The notes: generated by a model not told the origin, from the letters alone. A stretch of DNA of 64,000 nucleotides from REEB95 sp035934235 (GCA_035934235.1 DASYYB010000025.1:1-64000); one strand, 5' to 3'; counted from the first letter of the stretch, positions 7,489 through 18,365 are shown. A program made the numbers and translations.

Positions 7489-8817
7489 CTAGCGAATCAG
7501 CGCCGCGCCGATGCCGCCCGCGGCGAGAACGAGGAGCGCCGTCGCTGCGGGCAGGCTCGCGCGCCAGCCGGCAAAGGCCGCCGCGTAGGCCGCTTTCAGC
7601 ACGTTGTTCGATGACATGGCGATCAAGACGGCGCTGATCAGGCCGTCGAGCGGCAAGCCGCCGGGTCCGCCCTGTGCCAGGTTCAAGACGAACGGGTCGA
7701 TGTCGACAAAACCGACGACCGCCGCCAGGGCGTTCACACCCAGCGCGCCGAAGCGGCTTTGCGCCCATTGCGTGGCGATCGAGGTGACGACGAACAAGAC
7801 GGCGAACACCGCCGCCGCCGTCAGTTCGAGCGGGTTGCGCGGCCGCGTTCGGTCTGCACCGACGCTGACGCGCCGCGCGCGACGGTATTGCAGCGCCGCC
7901 ATGCCGACGCCGGCCAGAGACAGAAGGATCGCCGCCGGCGCGATGCCGAGCGCGAGCGGCAGGTCGAAAATCGCTACGATCGCCAGGATCCGCAGATACA
8001 TGATCGCGGTGGCCAGGATGATTCCGGCTTGCGCCAGGGAATTGGTCGCGGGTTTCGCTGCGGCGGTGCGCGCCAGAACCACGGTGGTCGCCGTCGACGA
8101 ATAAAGGCCGCCGAGCAGCGCGACCATCAGGTCGCCGCGCGCCGGCGTGGCGAACCGTTGCAGCAGGTAACTCGCATAGGAGAGCGTGCACACCACCAGC
8201 AAGGCGAGCCACGCCTTGTAGGGCGTGATGGCCGTCAGCGTGGTGACCGGATGGTCCGGTAGAAGCGGCAGCACGATGCCGGTGAGGATCAGGAACTGCG
8301 CGGCGGTGACGATCTCGCCGATTGGCACGCGCTGTGCTAAGGCGTGCAGCCGTCTGCGGCCGGTCAACAGCAGCACGGCCGTCACCGTGACGGCGACGAC
8401 GAGCCACGCCGGCGCGGTCAGCGCCGCCGGCCCGATCAGATAGGCCAACACGTTGCAGATCGGCGCAACCAGCTCGACCGCGGACCGGTTGTCTTCGGTC
8501 CGCTCGCTGCCCTGACGCCAATAGGCGACGGCCAGCCACGCGCCGAGGACCAACAGACCCGCGACCAGCGGTAATTTGCGCTCGGTGTCGAGCAGGTAGA
8601 GCAGCCCGCCCGCCAGGGCGAGGAGCGGAAAGGTGCGGATGCCGCCAGGCCGCGGCAAGCCGCTATGCGCGTGAAAATCCTCGAACGCCAGCCCGAAGAA
8701 CAGCGACAGGCCGAGGATCAAAGCAAATTTGACGAGCAGGGGATCGAGCGGCAAAGAGCGGTCATCCGTGCGATGGCCGCACGATTGTGCGCGGCGACTC
8801 TCCTCGGAACAAGGCAA
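7489..8817 (-). CDS. MgtC/SapB-DUF4010 integral membrane protein
   Basis: Up to 442 residues with about 12 hydrophobic segments. The N-terminal third looks like a MgtC/SapB domain (LSLFFGLAFE and GGIRTFPLLALAGGLL), followed by the DUF4010 module with a GGLYSSTATTVVLAR segment. Related proteins are annotated as putative Mg2+ transporters, but the transport function is unproven. The first in-frame start is a TTG at 8817; a second TTG at 8754, just before the first helix, is an equally good choice. It reads toward zur and ends 38 bp before the zur Zur box, so it is probably an independent unit. Confidence 0.8.
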   Translation of the reverse strand: MPCSEESRRAQSCGHRTDDRSLPLDPLLVKFALILGLSLFFGLAFEDFHAHSGLPRPGGIRTFPLLALAGGLLYLLDTERKLPLVAGLLVLGAWLAVAYWRQGSERTEDNRSAVELVAPICNVLAYLIGPAALTAPAWLVVAVTVTAVLLLTGRRRLHALAQRVPIGEIVTAAQFLILTGIVLPLLPDHPVTTLTAITPYKAWLALLVVCTLSYASYLLQRFATPARGDLMVALLGGLYSSTATTVVLARTAAAKPATNSLAQAGIILATAIMYLRILAIVAIFDLPLALGIAPAAILLSLAGVGMAALQYRRARRVSVGADRTRPRNPLELTAAAVFAVLFVVTSIATQWAQSRFGALGVNALAAVVGFVDIDPFVLNLAQGGPGGLPLDGLISAVLIAMSSNNVLKAAYAAAFAGWRASLPAATALLVLAAGGIGAALIR

Positions 8818-8858
8818 AAGCCGGACGACCGGCTAAAACCGCCGGAACGGCCCGTTGC

Positions 8859-9011
8859 CTAGCGCCGGCGCTTGAAGAATTGGACCGCGCGTTCGTGCCG
8901 CAAGGCTGCGCCGCGGCTCGCAAACGTGCCGAGGTTGCGACGCTTGCCGGTCTTCGGGTTTATCTTGCGCGAGTAGAGACGATAGCGGCCGGATTTCAGC
9001 TTGCGGATCAT
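8859..9011 (-). CDS. 50-aa basic conserved small protein
   Basis: Starts MIRKLKSGRYRLYSRK at an ATG with AAAGGAGG eight bases upstream, a strong ribosome binding site. The product is 50 residues, very basic, and ends QFFKRRR. The phrase KINPKTGKRRNLGTF recurs in short proteins of many bacteria as I recall them and resembles the arm-type DNA-binding segment of tyrosine integrases. Nucleic-acid binding is therefore plausible but unproven. Confidence 0.75.
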   Translation of the reverse strand: MIRKLKSGRYRLYSRKINPKTGKRRNLGTFASRGAALRHERAVQFFKRRR

Positions 9012-9093
9012 GATGGCCTCCTTTGCCGATCCCGATCCGAATGCGGGCCAATTGCTCGAAACCGTGCGGCAGAACGCGACAGCGTGCAAACGC

Positions 9094-10062
9094 TCACAAT
9101 GTTCCCGGCTCTTCGGCAAGCCGCGGCTGGCGCTGCCGCCGCGTGACGAAGTGGACGATCTCGCCGACCACGCCGCGGCGGAACGCCAGCACGCAGACGA
9201 CGAAGATCGCTCCTTGAATGACGGTCACCCACGAGCCGAGCTCGGCCAGATAGTTTTCCATCGTGATCGAGATGAACGCACCGACGACCGGTCCCCAGAT
9301 AGTGCCAAGCCCGCCGATGAGCGTCATCAGCACGACGTCGCCCGACATCTGCCAGGTAACGTCGGTCAGTGATGCCAGCTGGAACACCAGCGCCTTGGTC
9401 GCGCCAGCCAATCCTGCCAGCGTCGCCGACAGCGTGAACGCCAGCAATTTGTAGCGGTCCGTTCGATAGCCGAGCGAGATCGCCCGCGGTTCGTTGTCGC
9501 GGATCGCGCGCAGGACTTCGCCGAACGGCGAGTGGATGGCGCGATAGACGATGCCGAAACCGAGCAGACAGACCGCCAGGACGAAATAGTACATCGTCAG
9601 CGGCTGGTTGAGATCGATCAGTCCGAACAGATCGCGGAGCGGCACCGCCTGAATGCCGTCTTCGCCGCCGGTGTATTTGGACTCAAGGGCGTAAAAGTAA
9701 ACCATCTGCGACAGCGCGAGCGTCACCATCGCGAAGTAGATGCCTTTGCGGCGAATGGCGAGCCAGCCGAAGACGACACCCATGACGCCCGCGACGGCGG
9801 TTCCGGCCAGGATGGCCGGCAGCGGCGAAAAGCCCCACATTTTCGCTGCGTAAGCCGTCACATAGGACGCGCTGCCGAAAAAGGCAGCGTGCCCGAACGA
9901 CAACAAACCGGCGAATCCGATCAGCAGATTGAACGCCGCGGCGAACAATGCGAAGCACACCGCCTTCATCAGGAAGATCGGATAAAAGACGAGCGGCGCG
10001 ACGAGGGCGGCGGCGAGCAAGGCCAGCCGGCGCATCGTGCGGACCGTGGCAGTCTCGTTCAT
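9094..10062 (-). CDS. livM: branched-chain amino-acid-type ABC permease LivM
   Basis: A 322-residue LivM-family inner-membrane permease. It carries the family loop PFGEVLRAIRDNEPRAISLGYR, the coupling region to the ATPase, and about nine hydrophobic segments. It is the last gene of the livG-livF-livJ-livH-livM unit, starting one base past the livH stop. The real substrate could be an amino acid, amide or urea-like compound. Confidence 0.9.
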   Translation of the reverse strand: MNETATVRTMRRLALLAAALVAPLVFYPIFLMKAVCFALFAAAFNLLIGFAGLLSFGHAAFFGSASYVTAYAAKMWGFSPLPAILAGTAVAGVMGVVFGWLAIRRKGIYFAMVTLALSQMVYFYALESKYTGGEDGIQAVPLRDLFGLIDLNQPLTMYYFVLAVCLLGFGIVYRAIHSPFGEVLRAIRDNEPRAISLGYRTDRYKLLAFTLSATLAGLAGATKALVFQLASLTDVTWQMSGDVVLMTLIGGLGTIWGPVVGAFISITMENYLAELGSWVTVIQGAIFVVCVLAFRRGVVGEIVHFVTRRQRQPRLAEEPGTL

Positions 10063-10063
10063 G

Positions 10064-10969
10064 TCACGCCGTCCGGCCGAACAGGCCCGCCGGCTTCGCC
10101 AGCAGCACGACCACCATGATGACGAAAATCGCCGTGGACGAGGCCTCGGGATAGAAAACCTTGGTCAGGCCTTCGATGATACCGAGCGCGAAGCCACCGA
10201 TGATCGCGCCGAGGATCGAGCCCATACCGCCGATCACCACGACCGCGAATACCACGATGATCAGGTTCGATCCCATCAGCGGGCTCACCTGATAGATTGG
10301 TGCGGCGAGGACGCCGGCCAGCGCCGCCAAGGCGACGCCGAACCCGTAGGTCAGCGTGACCATGCGCGGGACGTTGATGCCGAAGGCCTGGACCAGCGCC
10401 GGATTCTCGGTCGCCGCGCGCAGATAGGCGCCAAGCCGCGTGCGTTCGATGACGAACCAGGTTCCGAAGCAGAATACCGACGACGCGACGATCACCCAGG
10501 CGCGATAGTTCGGCAGGAACATGAAGCCGAGATCCTGGCCGCCGCTCAGCAGGTCTGGAATCGAATAGGGCTGGCCGGCGCTGCCGTAGTACTGCCGGAA
10601 CACGCCCTGGATGATCAGGGCCATGCCGAACGTGAGCAGCAGGCCATAAAGGTGGTCGAGACGATAGACCCAGCGGATGACAAACCGCTCAAGCAGCATG
10701 CCGAAAACGCCCACCACGATAGGCGCGATCAGCAGGGACGGCCAATAACCGATGCCGAGATAATTCAGGATCAGGTAGGCACAGAAGGCGCCCAGCATGT
10801 ACTGGGCGCCGTGCGCGAAGTTGATGATGTTGAGCAGGCCGAAGATGACCGCGAGGCCGAGGCTCAGCATCGCATAGAACGCGCCGTTGATGAGGCCAAT
10901 GAGGAGCTGGCCGAACAGCGCCGGTGCCGGCGGCACGGCGATATGCAACCAGTCCAGCATCGGCCCCAT
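10064..10969 (-). CDS. livH: branched-chain amino-acid-type ABC permease LivH
   Basis: A 301-residue LivH-family permease beginning with LLIGLINGAFYAMLSLGLAV and LLNIINFAHGAQYM, the most conserved stretch of the family, and about eight transmembrane segments. An alternative ATG lies three codons inside. It is preceded by the binding-protein gene at 10 bp and followed immediately by livM. Confidence 0.9.
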   Translation of the reverse strand: MGPMLDWLHIAVPPAPALFGQLLIGLINGAFYAMLSLGLAVIFGLLNIINFAHGAQYMLGAFCAYLILNYLGIGYWPSLLIAPIVVGVFGMLLERFVIRWVYRLDHLYGLLLTFGMALIIQGVFRQYYGSAGQPYSIPDLLSGGQDLGFMFLPNYRAWVIVASSVFCFGTWFVIERTRLGAYLRAATENPALVQAFGINVPRMVTLTYGFGVALAALAGVLAAPIYQVSPLMGSNLIIVVFAVVVIGGMGSILGAIIGGFALGIIEGLTKVFYPEASSTAIFVIMVVVLLAKPAGLFGRTA

Positions 10970-10979
10970 CCCGGTGCGC

Positions 10980-12197
10980 TCAGTGCTTCACGAGCGGGCA
11001 CTCGCTCTCGCTGAGCGGCCGGAACGCCTGGTCGCCCGGTATCACCGCGAGCTGTTTGTAATAGTCGTACGGATATTTCGACTCTTGCGGGCTCTTGACC
11101 TGGAACAAGTACATGTCGCGGATGACGCGGCCGTCGATGCGGATTTTGCCGTTATGCGTCATGAAGTCGTTGATCGGCATCTTGCGCATCTCCGCGACCA
11201 CCTTGACGCCGTCTTCCGTCTTGGCCGCCGCCATCGCCTTGAGATAGTGCAGCACGGCGCCATAGACACCCGCCTGGCCCGAGGTCGGTACCTTGCCGTT
11301 GTATTCGCCTTCGAACCGCTTGGCGAAGGCACGCGTCTGGTCGTTTTGGTCCCAATAATAGGCCTCGGTCAGCATCAGGCCCTGCGCCGTCTGCAAGCCG
11401 AGCGCGTTGACGTCGGCGATGAAGACCAGCAGGCCGGCCAGCCGTTGGCCGCCTTTGACGATGCCGAACTCGGCCGCTTGCTTGATCGAGTTGACGGTAT
11501 CGCCGCCGGCGTTGGCGAGGCCGATCACCTGCGCCTTCGATTGCTGGGCTTGCAGCAGGAAGGACGAGAAGTCGGCGTTGTTCAACGGCACGTTGACCGA
11601 GCCGACGACCGTGCCGCCCGACGCCTTGACCACCGCCGCGGTATCGTCCTGCAACTGGTGGCCGAACGCGTAGTCGGCGGTAATGAAGAACCATTTCTTG
11701 CCGCCCTGCTGCACGATCGCCTTGCCGGTGACGTGCGCCAGCGCGTACGTGTCGTAGGTCCAGTGCACGCCAGTCGGCGAGCAGTACTTACCCGTCAGCT
11801 CCGACGAGCCGCCGTTCGAGATCAGCGTTACCTTGCCGCGTTCCTTCGCGACCTGCTGCACGGCGATCGCTACCGACGAGGTCGGCAGATCGACGATCGC
11901 GTCGACGCCGTCCTGGTCGAACCATTTGCGCGCGATCGCGGCGCCGACGTCGGGCTTGTTCTGGTGATCGGCATAGATCACCTCGATCGGTTTGCCGAGG
12001 ACCTTGCCGCCGAAATCCTTCACGGCCATCCGCGCCGCGACGACCGAACCCATGCCGCCGAGATAGGAATAGACCGACGACATGTCGTTCATCACACCGA
12101 TGACCACCTTGTTGTTCGCCGCTTGGGCCCCCGGAGCCGTCGCGCCAAACGCCAGCGCCGCGGCAAAACCCGCGGCCAGAAGCGATCTGCGTTTCAT
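10980..12197 (-). CDS. ABC transporter substrate-binding protein, Leu/Ile/Val family
   Basis: A 405-residue periplasmic binding protein with a signal peptide ending APGAQAA, then a type I bilobal fold (IGVMNDMSSVYSYLGG at the start of lobe 1). Family members bind amino acids, amides, urea or aromatic acids. The NDMSSVYS and TADYAFGHQLQDD segments are of the kind seen in the aromatic/short-amide subgroup, so the ligand is not assigned. It sits in the middle of the liv operon between livF and livH. Confidence 0.88.
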   Translation of the reverse strand: MKRRSLLAAGFAAALAFGATAPGAQAANNKVVIGVMNDMSSVYSYLGGMGSVVAARMAVKDFGGKVLGKPIEVIYADHQNKPDVGAAIARKWFDQDGVDAIVDLPTSSVAIAVQQVAKERGKVTLISNGGSSELTGKYCSPTGVHWTYDTYALAHVTGKAIVQQGGKKWFFITADYAFGHQLQDDTAAVVKASGGTVVGSVNVPLNNADFSSFLLQAQQSKAQVIGLANAGGDTVNSIKQAAEFGIVKGGQRLAGLLVFIADVNALGLQTAQGLMLTEAYYWDQNDQTRAFAKRFEGEYNGKVPTSGQAGVYGAVLHYLKAMAAAKTEDGVKVVAEMRKMPINDFMTHNGKIRIDGRVIRDMYLFQVKSPQESKYPYDYYKQLAVIPGDQAFRPLSESECPLVKH

Positions 12198-12219
12198 GTT
12201 TCCTCTCCCCTGATGCGTT

Positions 12220-12928
<709 letters not shown>

Positions 12929-12936
<8 letters not shown>

Positions 12937-13681
12937 GGCCGGTCCCGAGATAGGCTTCGCGCACATCGGCGTTGTGCGCGACCTCGCGGTAAGGCCCTTC
13001 GGCCAGGACGCGGCCGCGCGTCAGCACGGTGATGACGTCCGAGAGATCGGCAACCACCGAGAGATTGTGCTCGACCATGAGGACCGTGCGCGTTTTCACG
13101 GCCTCGCGTACCAACGCCGAGATCCGCTTGATGTCCTCCAAGCCGAGTCCGGCCATCGGCTCGTCGAGCAGCAGCAACGCCGGTTCGAGCGCCAGCGTCG
13201 TCGCGATCTCGAGCGCGCGTTTGCCGCCATACGGCAATTCGGCCGCCAGCAGATCGCCTTGATCGCGCAATCCGACTGAAGCGAGTATCGCGTCGGCACG
13301 GCCGTCGAGGTCAGCTAGGGCTTCGATCGGGCGCCAGAACTGATACGACGTGCCGAGCGGGCGCTGGAGCGCGACCCGGACGTTCTCGCGCACGGTCATA
13401 TGCGGAAACACCGCCGAAATCTGGAACGATCGCACCATTCCCAGGCGCGCAACATCGGCCGCTTTGGCACGCGTGATGTCGCGGCCCATGAAGACGATCG
13501 AGCCAGACGTCGGCTCGAGAAATTTGGTCAGCAGGTTGAAGACGGTGGTTTTGCCCGCGCCGTTCGGTCCGATCAGCGCGTGGACCGAGTTGCGGGCGAC
13601 CTTCAGTGAGACGTCGCGCACGGCGGCGAAGCCAAGGAACTCCTTGGACAGACCGCGCGCTTCGAGAATGATCTCCGCCAC
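12929..13681 (-). CDS. livG: branched-chain amino-acid-type ABC ATPase LivG
   Basis: About 250 residues and the first gene of the operon. Walker A is GPNGAGKTTVFN and Walker B is LLLLDEPMAG. The signature region reads ELPYGGKRALE, with Tyr-Gly-Gly-Lys in place of the usual S-G-G-Q, a variant common in LivG proteins. The GTG at 13681, with GGGAG upstream, is chosen because the ABC domain starts four residues later. An ATG 25 codons upstream would add a non-conserved tail. Confidence 0.9.
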
Positions 13682-13838
13682 GTTCGGTCGCTCCCTAGCC
13701 GGGCCGCTTCTGTCGGCGGCCCCTTGCCCCGAAGGGCATAGCGTTGTGTAGCCCAACGCGCGCGGCTTGGAAAGCGGTCGCCGGGACAGACCGCAAATCG
13801 TGTCGGGGGCTTGGCCCGGCGAGGGCGCGTGGCGGCGC

Positions 13839-16028
13839 TCAGTTCATGACAATGACACGGATATCGCCGTGACGCCGAAGGACGGTGACGGCGACTTCGC
13901 TCGCATGCCGGCGCAGGAGAAGATCAACTTCGCCGTCGCCGATGCGAACGCGGCGTAGGCGCAATTCGTCGACGTGTCGCGGCAAGATTGGGTTTTCAAG
14001 GCGAACCTCGCCACGGATGCTGTCGCAGTGGAGCCCGAGGCACGCCTCGACCAGGGCCAACGGCGTTGCGCTCGCCCAGGCCTGCGGCGAGCAGGCGACG
14101 GGATAACGCGTCGGTCCGACGCCGTGCCGCCGCGCAAAACCGCAGAACAACTCGGGCGGCCGCAACAGGTCCATGTGCTGAGTGGCGGCAAACAGTGCGT
14201 CGAATATCGTCGTGGCCTCGCGTTTAAGGCCGTAACGCGCCAAACCAAGCGCGATGATGGCATTGTCGTGCGGCCACACCGAGCCGTTATGGTACGACAT
14301 CGGGTTGTAGCGGCGCGCGGAGGCGGCCAGCGTGCGTACGCCCCAGCCTGAATAGGAATCACGGCCGAGCAAGGTTGCGGCCACAAGTCGCGCGCGCGAC
14401 GGTTCGGCAATCCCGGTGAACAGCGCATGTCCCGCATTCGAACTGACGACGCGGCAGGGGCGCTTGTCGCCGTCAAGCGCCAGGGCGTAGGTGCCGATGT
14501 CGTCGCACCAGAACGCGGCGTCGAAGCGACGCCGCAACGTTTGCGCGGCGTCTTCCAGCTCGTCGGCGCGCGCTTGCATGTCGAGCGCCCGACAGATCGC
14601 CGCCGCGGCGCGCTTGGCGCCGTAGACATAAGCCTGGACTTCGCATAGCGCGATCGCGCCGCTCGCCAGCGTGCCGTCGGCGTGCGATATGGCGTCTGCG
14701 GAATCCTTCCAGCCCTGATTGACGAGGCCTTTGCCCGCCGTGGCCGCATACTCGACAAAGCCGTCGCCGTCCGGGTCGCCGTCGCCGTCGATCCAGCGCA
14801 GCGCCGCGTCGATATGCGGCCATAGTGTCTTGATCGTTTCGCGGTCGTCGGTGCGTGCGAAGTAACGCCCGGCCAACAGGACGAACAACGGCGTGGCGTC
14901 GACTGTGCCGTAATAGCGGCCGAACGGCACCTCGCCGAGGCGCGCCATCTCGCCCTGGCGCATCTCGTGCAGAATTTTGCCCGGCTGCGCGGCGTGTTCG
15001 CGATCGACCCGCTCTGCCTGCGTGGCGGCGAGAAAGCGCAGTACGCCTTTGGCGATGGCCGGATCGAACCACAGCAATTCGAGCGCCGTGATGATGCCGT
15101 CGCGGCCGAACGGCGTGCTGAACCATGGGATGCCCGCATACGGGTAAGCGCCTTCCGGTGTATCGGTCAGCAACATGTAGAGATCGGCGACCGACCGGCA
15201 CAGGATCCGATTGAGCACGGCGTTGGAGCCGTCGATCACGGCGGCGCGCGACGTCGCGGCCCGGAGATCGCGCCGCGCCGCCCGGATCGCGCCGAAAAAG
15301 GTGTCGGGCCCTGCCGGCGTGTCGGTGTCGCAGCGAATGGTCAGGAAAATACTCGTCCGCTCACCCGGCGCGAGCGTCACGTCGAATTCGGCCGCATCGT
15401 CGGTCAGCGTGTCGGCGGCCGGCGTGAAGTCGAGCCGCGTGATGCGCACGACGCCGTCGAGGCCGTGGTAACGCATCACGACCGTCGAGGCGTCGTGCCG
15501 ATCGATCGCCAGTGTGCCGCGGCGGTTTCGGACGCTGCCACGAATCTCGAATAGGTCGCGGAAATCGGCGGCGAATTCCAGCCCGAGGTGGATGCGATGC
15601 GGCTGGCGGTCGAAGTTGTGCAGCGCCAGGCGCACGTAGCAGGCGCCTTGCCAGAGAAACGTCGTCCGCCGGACGTGGATGGTGTCACGCGGCAGCGCCA
15701 GGCGACTGGCCCGCTGCAGATCGGGGTTGGTGAGGTCAACCGAAAGCACCGCATTGTCGTCCTGGAGATTGGAGCTCAGCAGGAGCGGGCGCTCGCCATC
15801 AACTGACAGAACGAAATGCGAAAGGTGGCGCGTATCGCGATAATAGAGGCCCGCCGGATTCAAGGCGCCGCCGGCCACGTCGCCGTTGTCGTGGAACACC
15901 GCAAACGTGTCGCCGTGCTTGAGCGCGCGCGGGGGGCGGCGTTCGGCGCCGGACGTGGCCGCGCCGATGTGGAAATCGCCCGTACCGGCGTCCGGCTTTG
16001 ATTGTGGCTTTGATCGGATGTCTGTCAT
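13839..16028 (-). CDS. amylo-alpha-1,6-glucosidase / glycogen-debranching-type glycoside hydrolase
   Basis: A 729-residue cytoplasmic enzyme. The N-terminal beta-rich domain (about 35-230) matches GDE_N_bis proteins: GDTFAVFHDNGD and GLYYRDTRHLSHF. The C-terminal half is an (alpha/alpha)6 barrel with GIPWFSTPFGRDG and YHNGSVWPHDNAI, both hallmarks of this debranching-enzyme group. It should cleave alpha-1,6 or related glucans. Seven bases separate it from the MFS gene upstream, so co-transcription is likely. No other glycogen genes are nearby, so the physiological substrate is open. Confidence 0.88.
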   Translation of the reverse strand: MTDIRSKPQSKPDAGTGDFHIGAATSGAERRPPRALKHGDTFAVFHDNGDVAGGALNPAGLYYRDTRHLSHFVLSVDGERPLLLSSNLQDDNAVLSVDLTNPDLQRASRLALPRDTIHVRRTTFLWQGACYVRLALHNFDRQPHRIHLGLEFAADFRDLFEIRGSVRNRRGTLAIDRHDASTVVMRYHGLDGVVRITRLDFTPAADTLTDDAAEFDVTLAPGERTSIFLTIRCDTDTPAGPDTFFGAIRAARRDLRAATSRAAVIDGSNAVLNRILCRSVADLYMLLTDTPEGAYPYAGIPWFSTPFGRDGIITALELLWFDPAIAKGVLRFLAATQAERVDREHAAQPGKILHEMRQGEMARLGEVPFGRYYGTVDATPLFVLLAGRYFARTDDRETIKTLWPHIDAALRWIDGDGDPDGDGFVEYAATAGKGLVNQGWKDSADAISHADGTLASGAIALCEVQAYVYGAKRAAAAICRALDMQARADELEDAAQTLRRRFDAAFWCDDIGTYALALDGDKRPCRVVSSNAGHALFTGIAEPSRARLVAATLLGRDSYSGWGVRTLAASARRYNPMSYHNGSVWPHDNAIIALGLARYGLKREATTIFDALFAATQHMDLLRPPELFCGFARRHGVGPTRYPVACSPQAWASATPLALVEACLGLHCDSIRGEVRLENPILPRHVDELRLRRVRIGDGEVDLLLRRHASEVAVTVLRRHGDIRVIVMN

Positions 16029-16034
16029 GATTCG

Positions 16035-17303
16035 TCAGCGTTCCGCGGGTCGCGTTTCGGGCATAAACAACAGCAGCAAGCCGACGCCGAGCAGTGCCAC
16101 GCCCGCAAGGCTGAGAAACGCTACTGTGCTGCCCAGCCGGTCGTTCACATAGCCGGCCAAGGTCGTGCTCACCGCAGCGCCCACGGCGGCGGCCGCCCCG
16201 ACCGTGCCAAGCGCGGCATTGTAGCGGCCGGTGCCGCGCGTGACGTCGGCGACCACGAGCGGCAGCATTACGCCCAGCACGGCCGCCGAAATGCCATCGA
16301 GAATCTGCACCGCCACCAACAAGTACGGGCTCGCGAACAGCGCGAACAAGACACCGCGGATCGGCAGCGCGGCAAATCCCAGGATCAGCAGCGGCCGCCG
16401 TCCCCAGGTTTCGGACCGGCGCCCGACCCACGGCGACAAGATGGCCACGAAGATTTGCGGCACGACGATACAGGCGGCGATGAGCACGGTCGCCCAATGG
16501 CTCGAGCGCATCGTCATGATCCCGCCGACCAACGGCAGCATCGGCGTGTTGGCGAGGCTGAACAGGATCAGGCCGGCGCCGAAGATCAGCAAGGGGCGAT
16601 TGCTGGCGATGCCATGCAGCGGCGAATGTCGCTCGCTCCCACCGGGCTGGCCGCCGCGCGCGCGCACCGGATCGATTTCCTGCGACCGGATGCGAAACAG
16701 CGCGACCAAGGCCGGAATCGCGAGCAAGGCGGTCAACACGAACACGGCGCGGTTGGAAAACAGGCGGCCGCAGGCGCCCATCAAGATCGCCGCGATGCCG
16801 TTGCCGGCCGAGGCATAGCGCGCATTGCGGCCCAGGCGCTCGCCGATTTCATGGGACGCGACCAGACCCAGGCTGATCGCCGCGATGGCCGGACCCATCA
16901 AACAACTGGCCAAGCCGTGCAGGATTTCCGCGCCGAGAACGAACGGCAAGATCGGCCAGGCGGCGAGCATGAGTGCGCTGAGCGCGATGGCCGCGGCTGA
17001 AATCGCCGCAAGCGTTCTTTTATGTTTCGCGGCGTCGACCAGAATGCCGGCCGGCACCTGGGCGGCCAGCGCAACGATCCCGCTCAACGTCAGGACGAAG
17101 CCGATATCGACCTGGGTCCAGGCTTGCGCCGTCAGATAGACGGCGATGAACGGTCCGAAGCCGGTTTGAATGTTGGCGATGAAGAAATTGAAACCGTCGA
17201 GGCCCCGTAGGCTGCGCCGTGACGGCGCGTGCACGGGCGCGGACACCGGCGCCGGCACAGGCGGGTGGCGCACGTCCGACCCAAGATTCTCGTAAACGTG
17301 CAC
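16035..17303 (-). CDS. major facilitator superfamily transporter
   Basis: About 422 residues and 12 predicted transmembrane helices. The MFS signature appears after TM2 as AGILVDAAKHKRTL, and the C-terminal domain repeats it weakly (WVGRRSETWGRRPL). The GTG at 17303, with GGCGGAG just upstream, is chosen because an earlier start would run into the PRC-barrel gene. The substrate cannot be told. It lies between the PRC-barrel gene and the glucosidase gene in one apparent operon. Confidence 0.82.
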   Translation of the reverse strand: MHVYENLGSDVRHPPVPAPVSAPVHAPSRRSLRGLDGFNFFIANIQTGFGPFIAVYLTAQAWTQVDIGFVLTLSGIVALAAQVPAGILVDAAKHKRTLAAISAAAIALSALMLAAWPILPFVLGAEILHGLASCLMGPAIAAISLGLVASHEIGERLGRNARYASAGNGIAAILMGACGRLFSNRAVFVLTALLAIPALVALFRIRSQEIDPVRARGGQPGGSERHSPLHGIASNRPLLIFGAGLILFSLANTPMLPLVGGIMTMRSSHWATVLIAACIVVPQIFVAILSPWVGRRSETWGRRPLLILGFAALPIRGVLFALFASPYLLVAVQILDGISAAVLGVMLPLVVADVTRGTGRYNAALGTVGAAAAVGAAVSTTLAGYVNDRLGSTVAFLSLAGVALLGVGLLLLFMPETRPAER

Positions 17304-17319
17304 GCTCCGCCATCCACGG

Positions 17320-17799
17320 TTAGTGATCCAATGGGTATTCGCCCTCTGCCAGTGGCTGGGTGTTGCCCGACGCACCCAGGACGACCACTGGTTTGCCTTT
17401 CTCGTATTGCGGTGCGGATTTGAGTTGGTCGCGCGTCAGGTCGAGCGTGATCCGCTCGGGCTGGCCCGCCGGCGAGAAATGCAGCGCGGCCCAATCGACG
17501 GCGATTTGGCGGCTGCCGACGCCCAGAAAGCCGCCGAAATCGATGATCGCGGCGCGGGTCGTCCCGGCCTTGTCGACGATCACGTCGACGATGCGGCCCA
17601 TCGCTTCGCCCTTGGTGCTGGTGACCGGCTTGCCGAGGATGGCTTGCGCCTTGTCCTTGGTCAGCACGGCCGCCGGCGTGCCGGCTGGCACCGCGTTTTC
17701 GGCCTCGGCCCGGGGCGCGCCGTGACCACCGTCGGCCACGACAAGCCAACCCGCGAAAACGGCCGTCGCCACGATGACGGCATGCCGAACAGCACGCAT
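17320..17799 (-). CDS. exported PRC-barrel domain protein
   Basis: A 159-residue protein with an N-terminal signal sequence or membrane anchor (HAVIVATAVFAGWLVVADGG) and a single PRC-barrel domain (about 50-125: ILGKPVTSTKGEAMGRIVDV then IIDFGGFLGVGSRQIAVDW). PRC barrels in alphaproteobacterial exported proteins are common but of unclear function. It leads the small MFS-glucosidase unit. Confidence 0.8.
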   Translation of the reverse strand: MRAVRHAVIVATAVFAGWLVVADGGHGAPRAEAENAVPAGTPAAVLTKDKAQAILGKPVTSTKGEAMGRIVDVIVDKAGTTRAAIIDFGGFLGVGSRQIAVDWAALHFSPAGQPERITLDLTRDQLKSAPQYEKGKPVVVLGASGNTQPLAEGEYPLDH

Positions 17800-17948
17800 T
17801 TCCGGCTCCCTACCCGATGACCGGGCACGCTGGCGGCCCGCCGCGCAACGTACCGGAAAGCCTAGCCAAGGATGCTGTGATTAACGGTGATTTTTGTGTG
17901 TCGCGCTGCGGCCGTGTAGCCGGTTCGCGGTGTTCCGACGGCTGGAAA

Positions 17949-18365
17949 TTAGCGGTGCCGCTCGTACACCAGCGCGAAGGCGCGCTTCAGATCGTCCCAC
18001 TTGTAGGGCTTGCCAAGCCAGATCGCGCCGCCGGCGCCGTTGGCCGGTGTGTCGGGAGCCGGCCCGCCGCTGGTGAGGATCACTTTGAGCGTCGGACGCC
18101 GCTGCCGTGCCTCGCGGGCGAGCTGGCTGCCGTCCTTGCCCGGCAAGCGCACGTCGGTGAACAGCACGTCGACGGCGGCGCCGTCGTCGATGATTCGCAG
18201 CGCCGCGTCGGCATCGGCGGCCTCGAGAACCCGATGGCCGAGATCGACGACGTTACCGACGGTCGCTTCGCGGACAAGCTCGTCGTCTTCGACGACCAGC
18301 ACGCAGAGCCTGTCTGGCGCGGTGTCGTGTGCCGTCGTCCGATGACCGGGCCGGTGGTTTGGCAT
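17949..18365 (-). CDS. single-domain response regulator (CheY-like)
   Basis: About 138 residues with one receiver domain. The acidic pair is VVEDDE, the phosphoacceptor Asp is in VLFTDVRLPG, the switch region is ILTSGG, and the conserved Lys lies in WLGKPYKW. There is no output domain. An alternative GTG start 17 codons upstream exists; neither has a strong ribosome binding site. It lies 87 bp downstream of the hybrid kinase on the same strand and is the likely partner or competitor for its receiver domain. Confidence 0.78.
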   Translation of the reverse strand: MPNHRPGHRTTAHDTAPDRLCVLVVEDDELVREATVGNVVDLGHRVLEAADADAALRIIDDGAAVDVLFTDVRLPGKDGSQLAREARQRRPTLKVILTSGGPAPDTPANGAGGAIWLGKPYKWDDLKRAFALVYERHR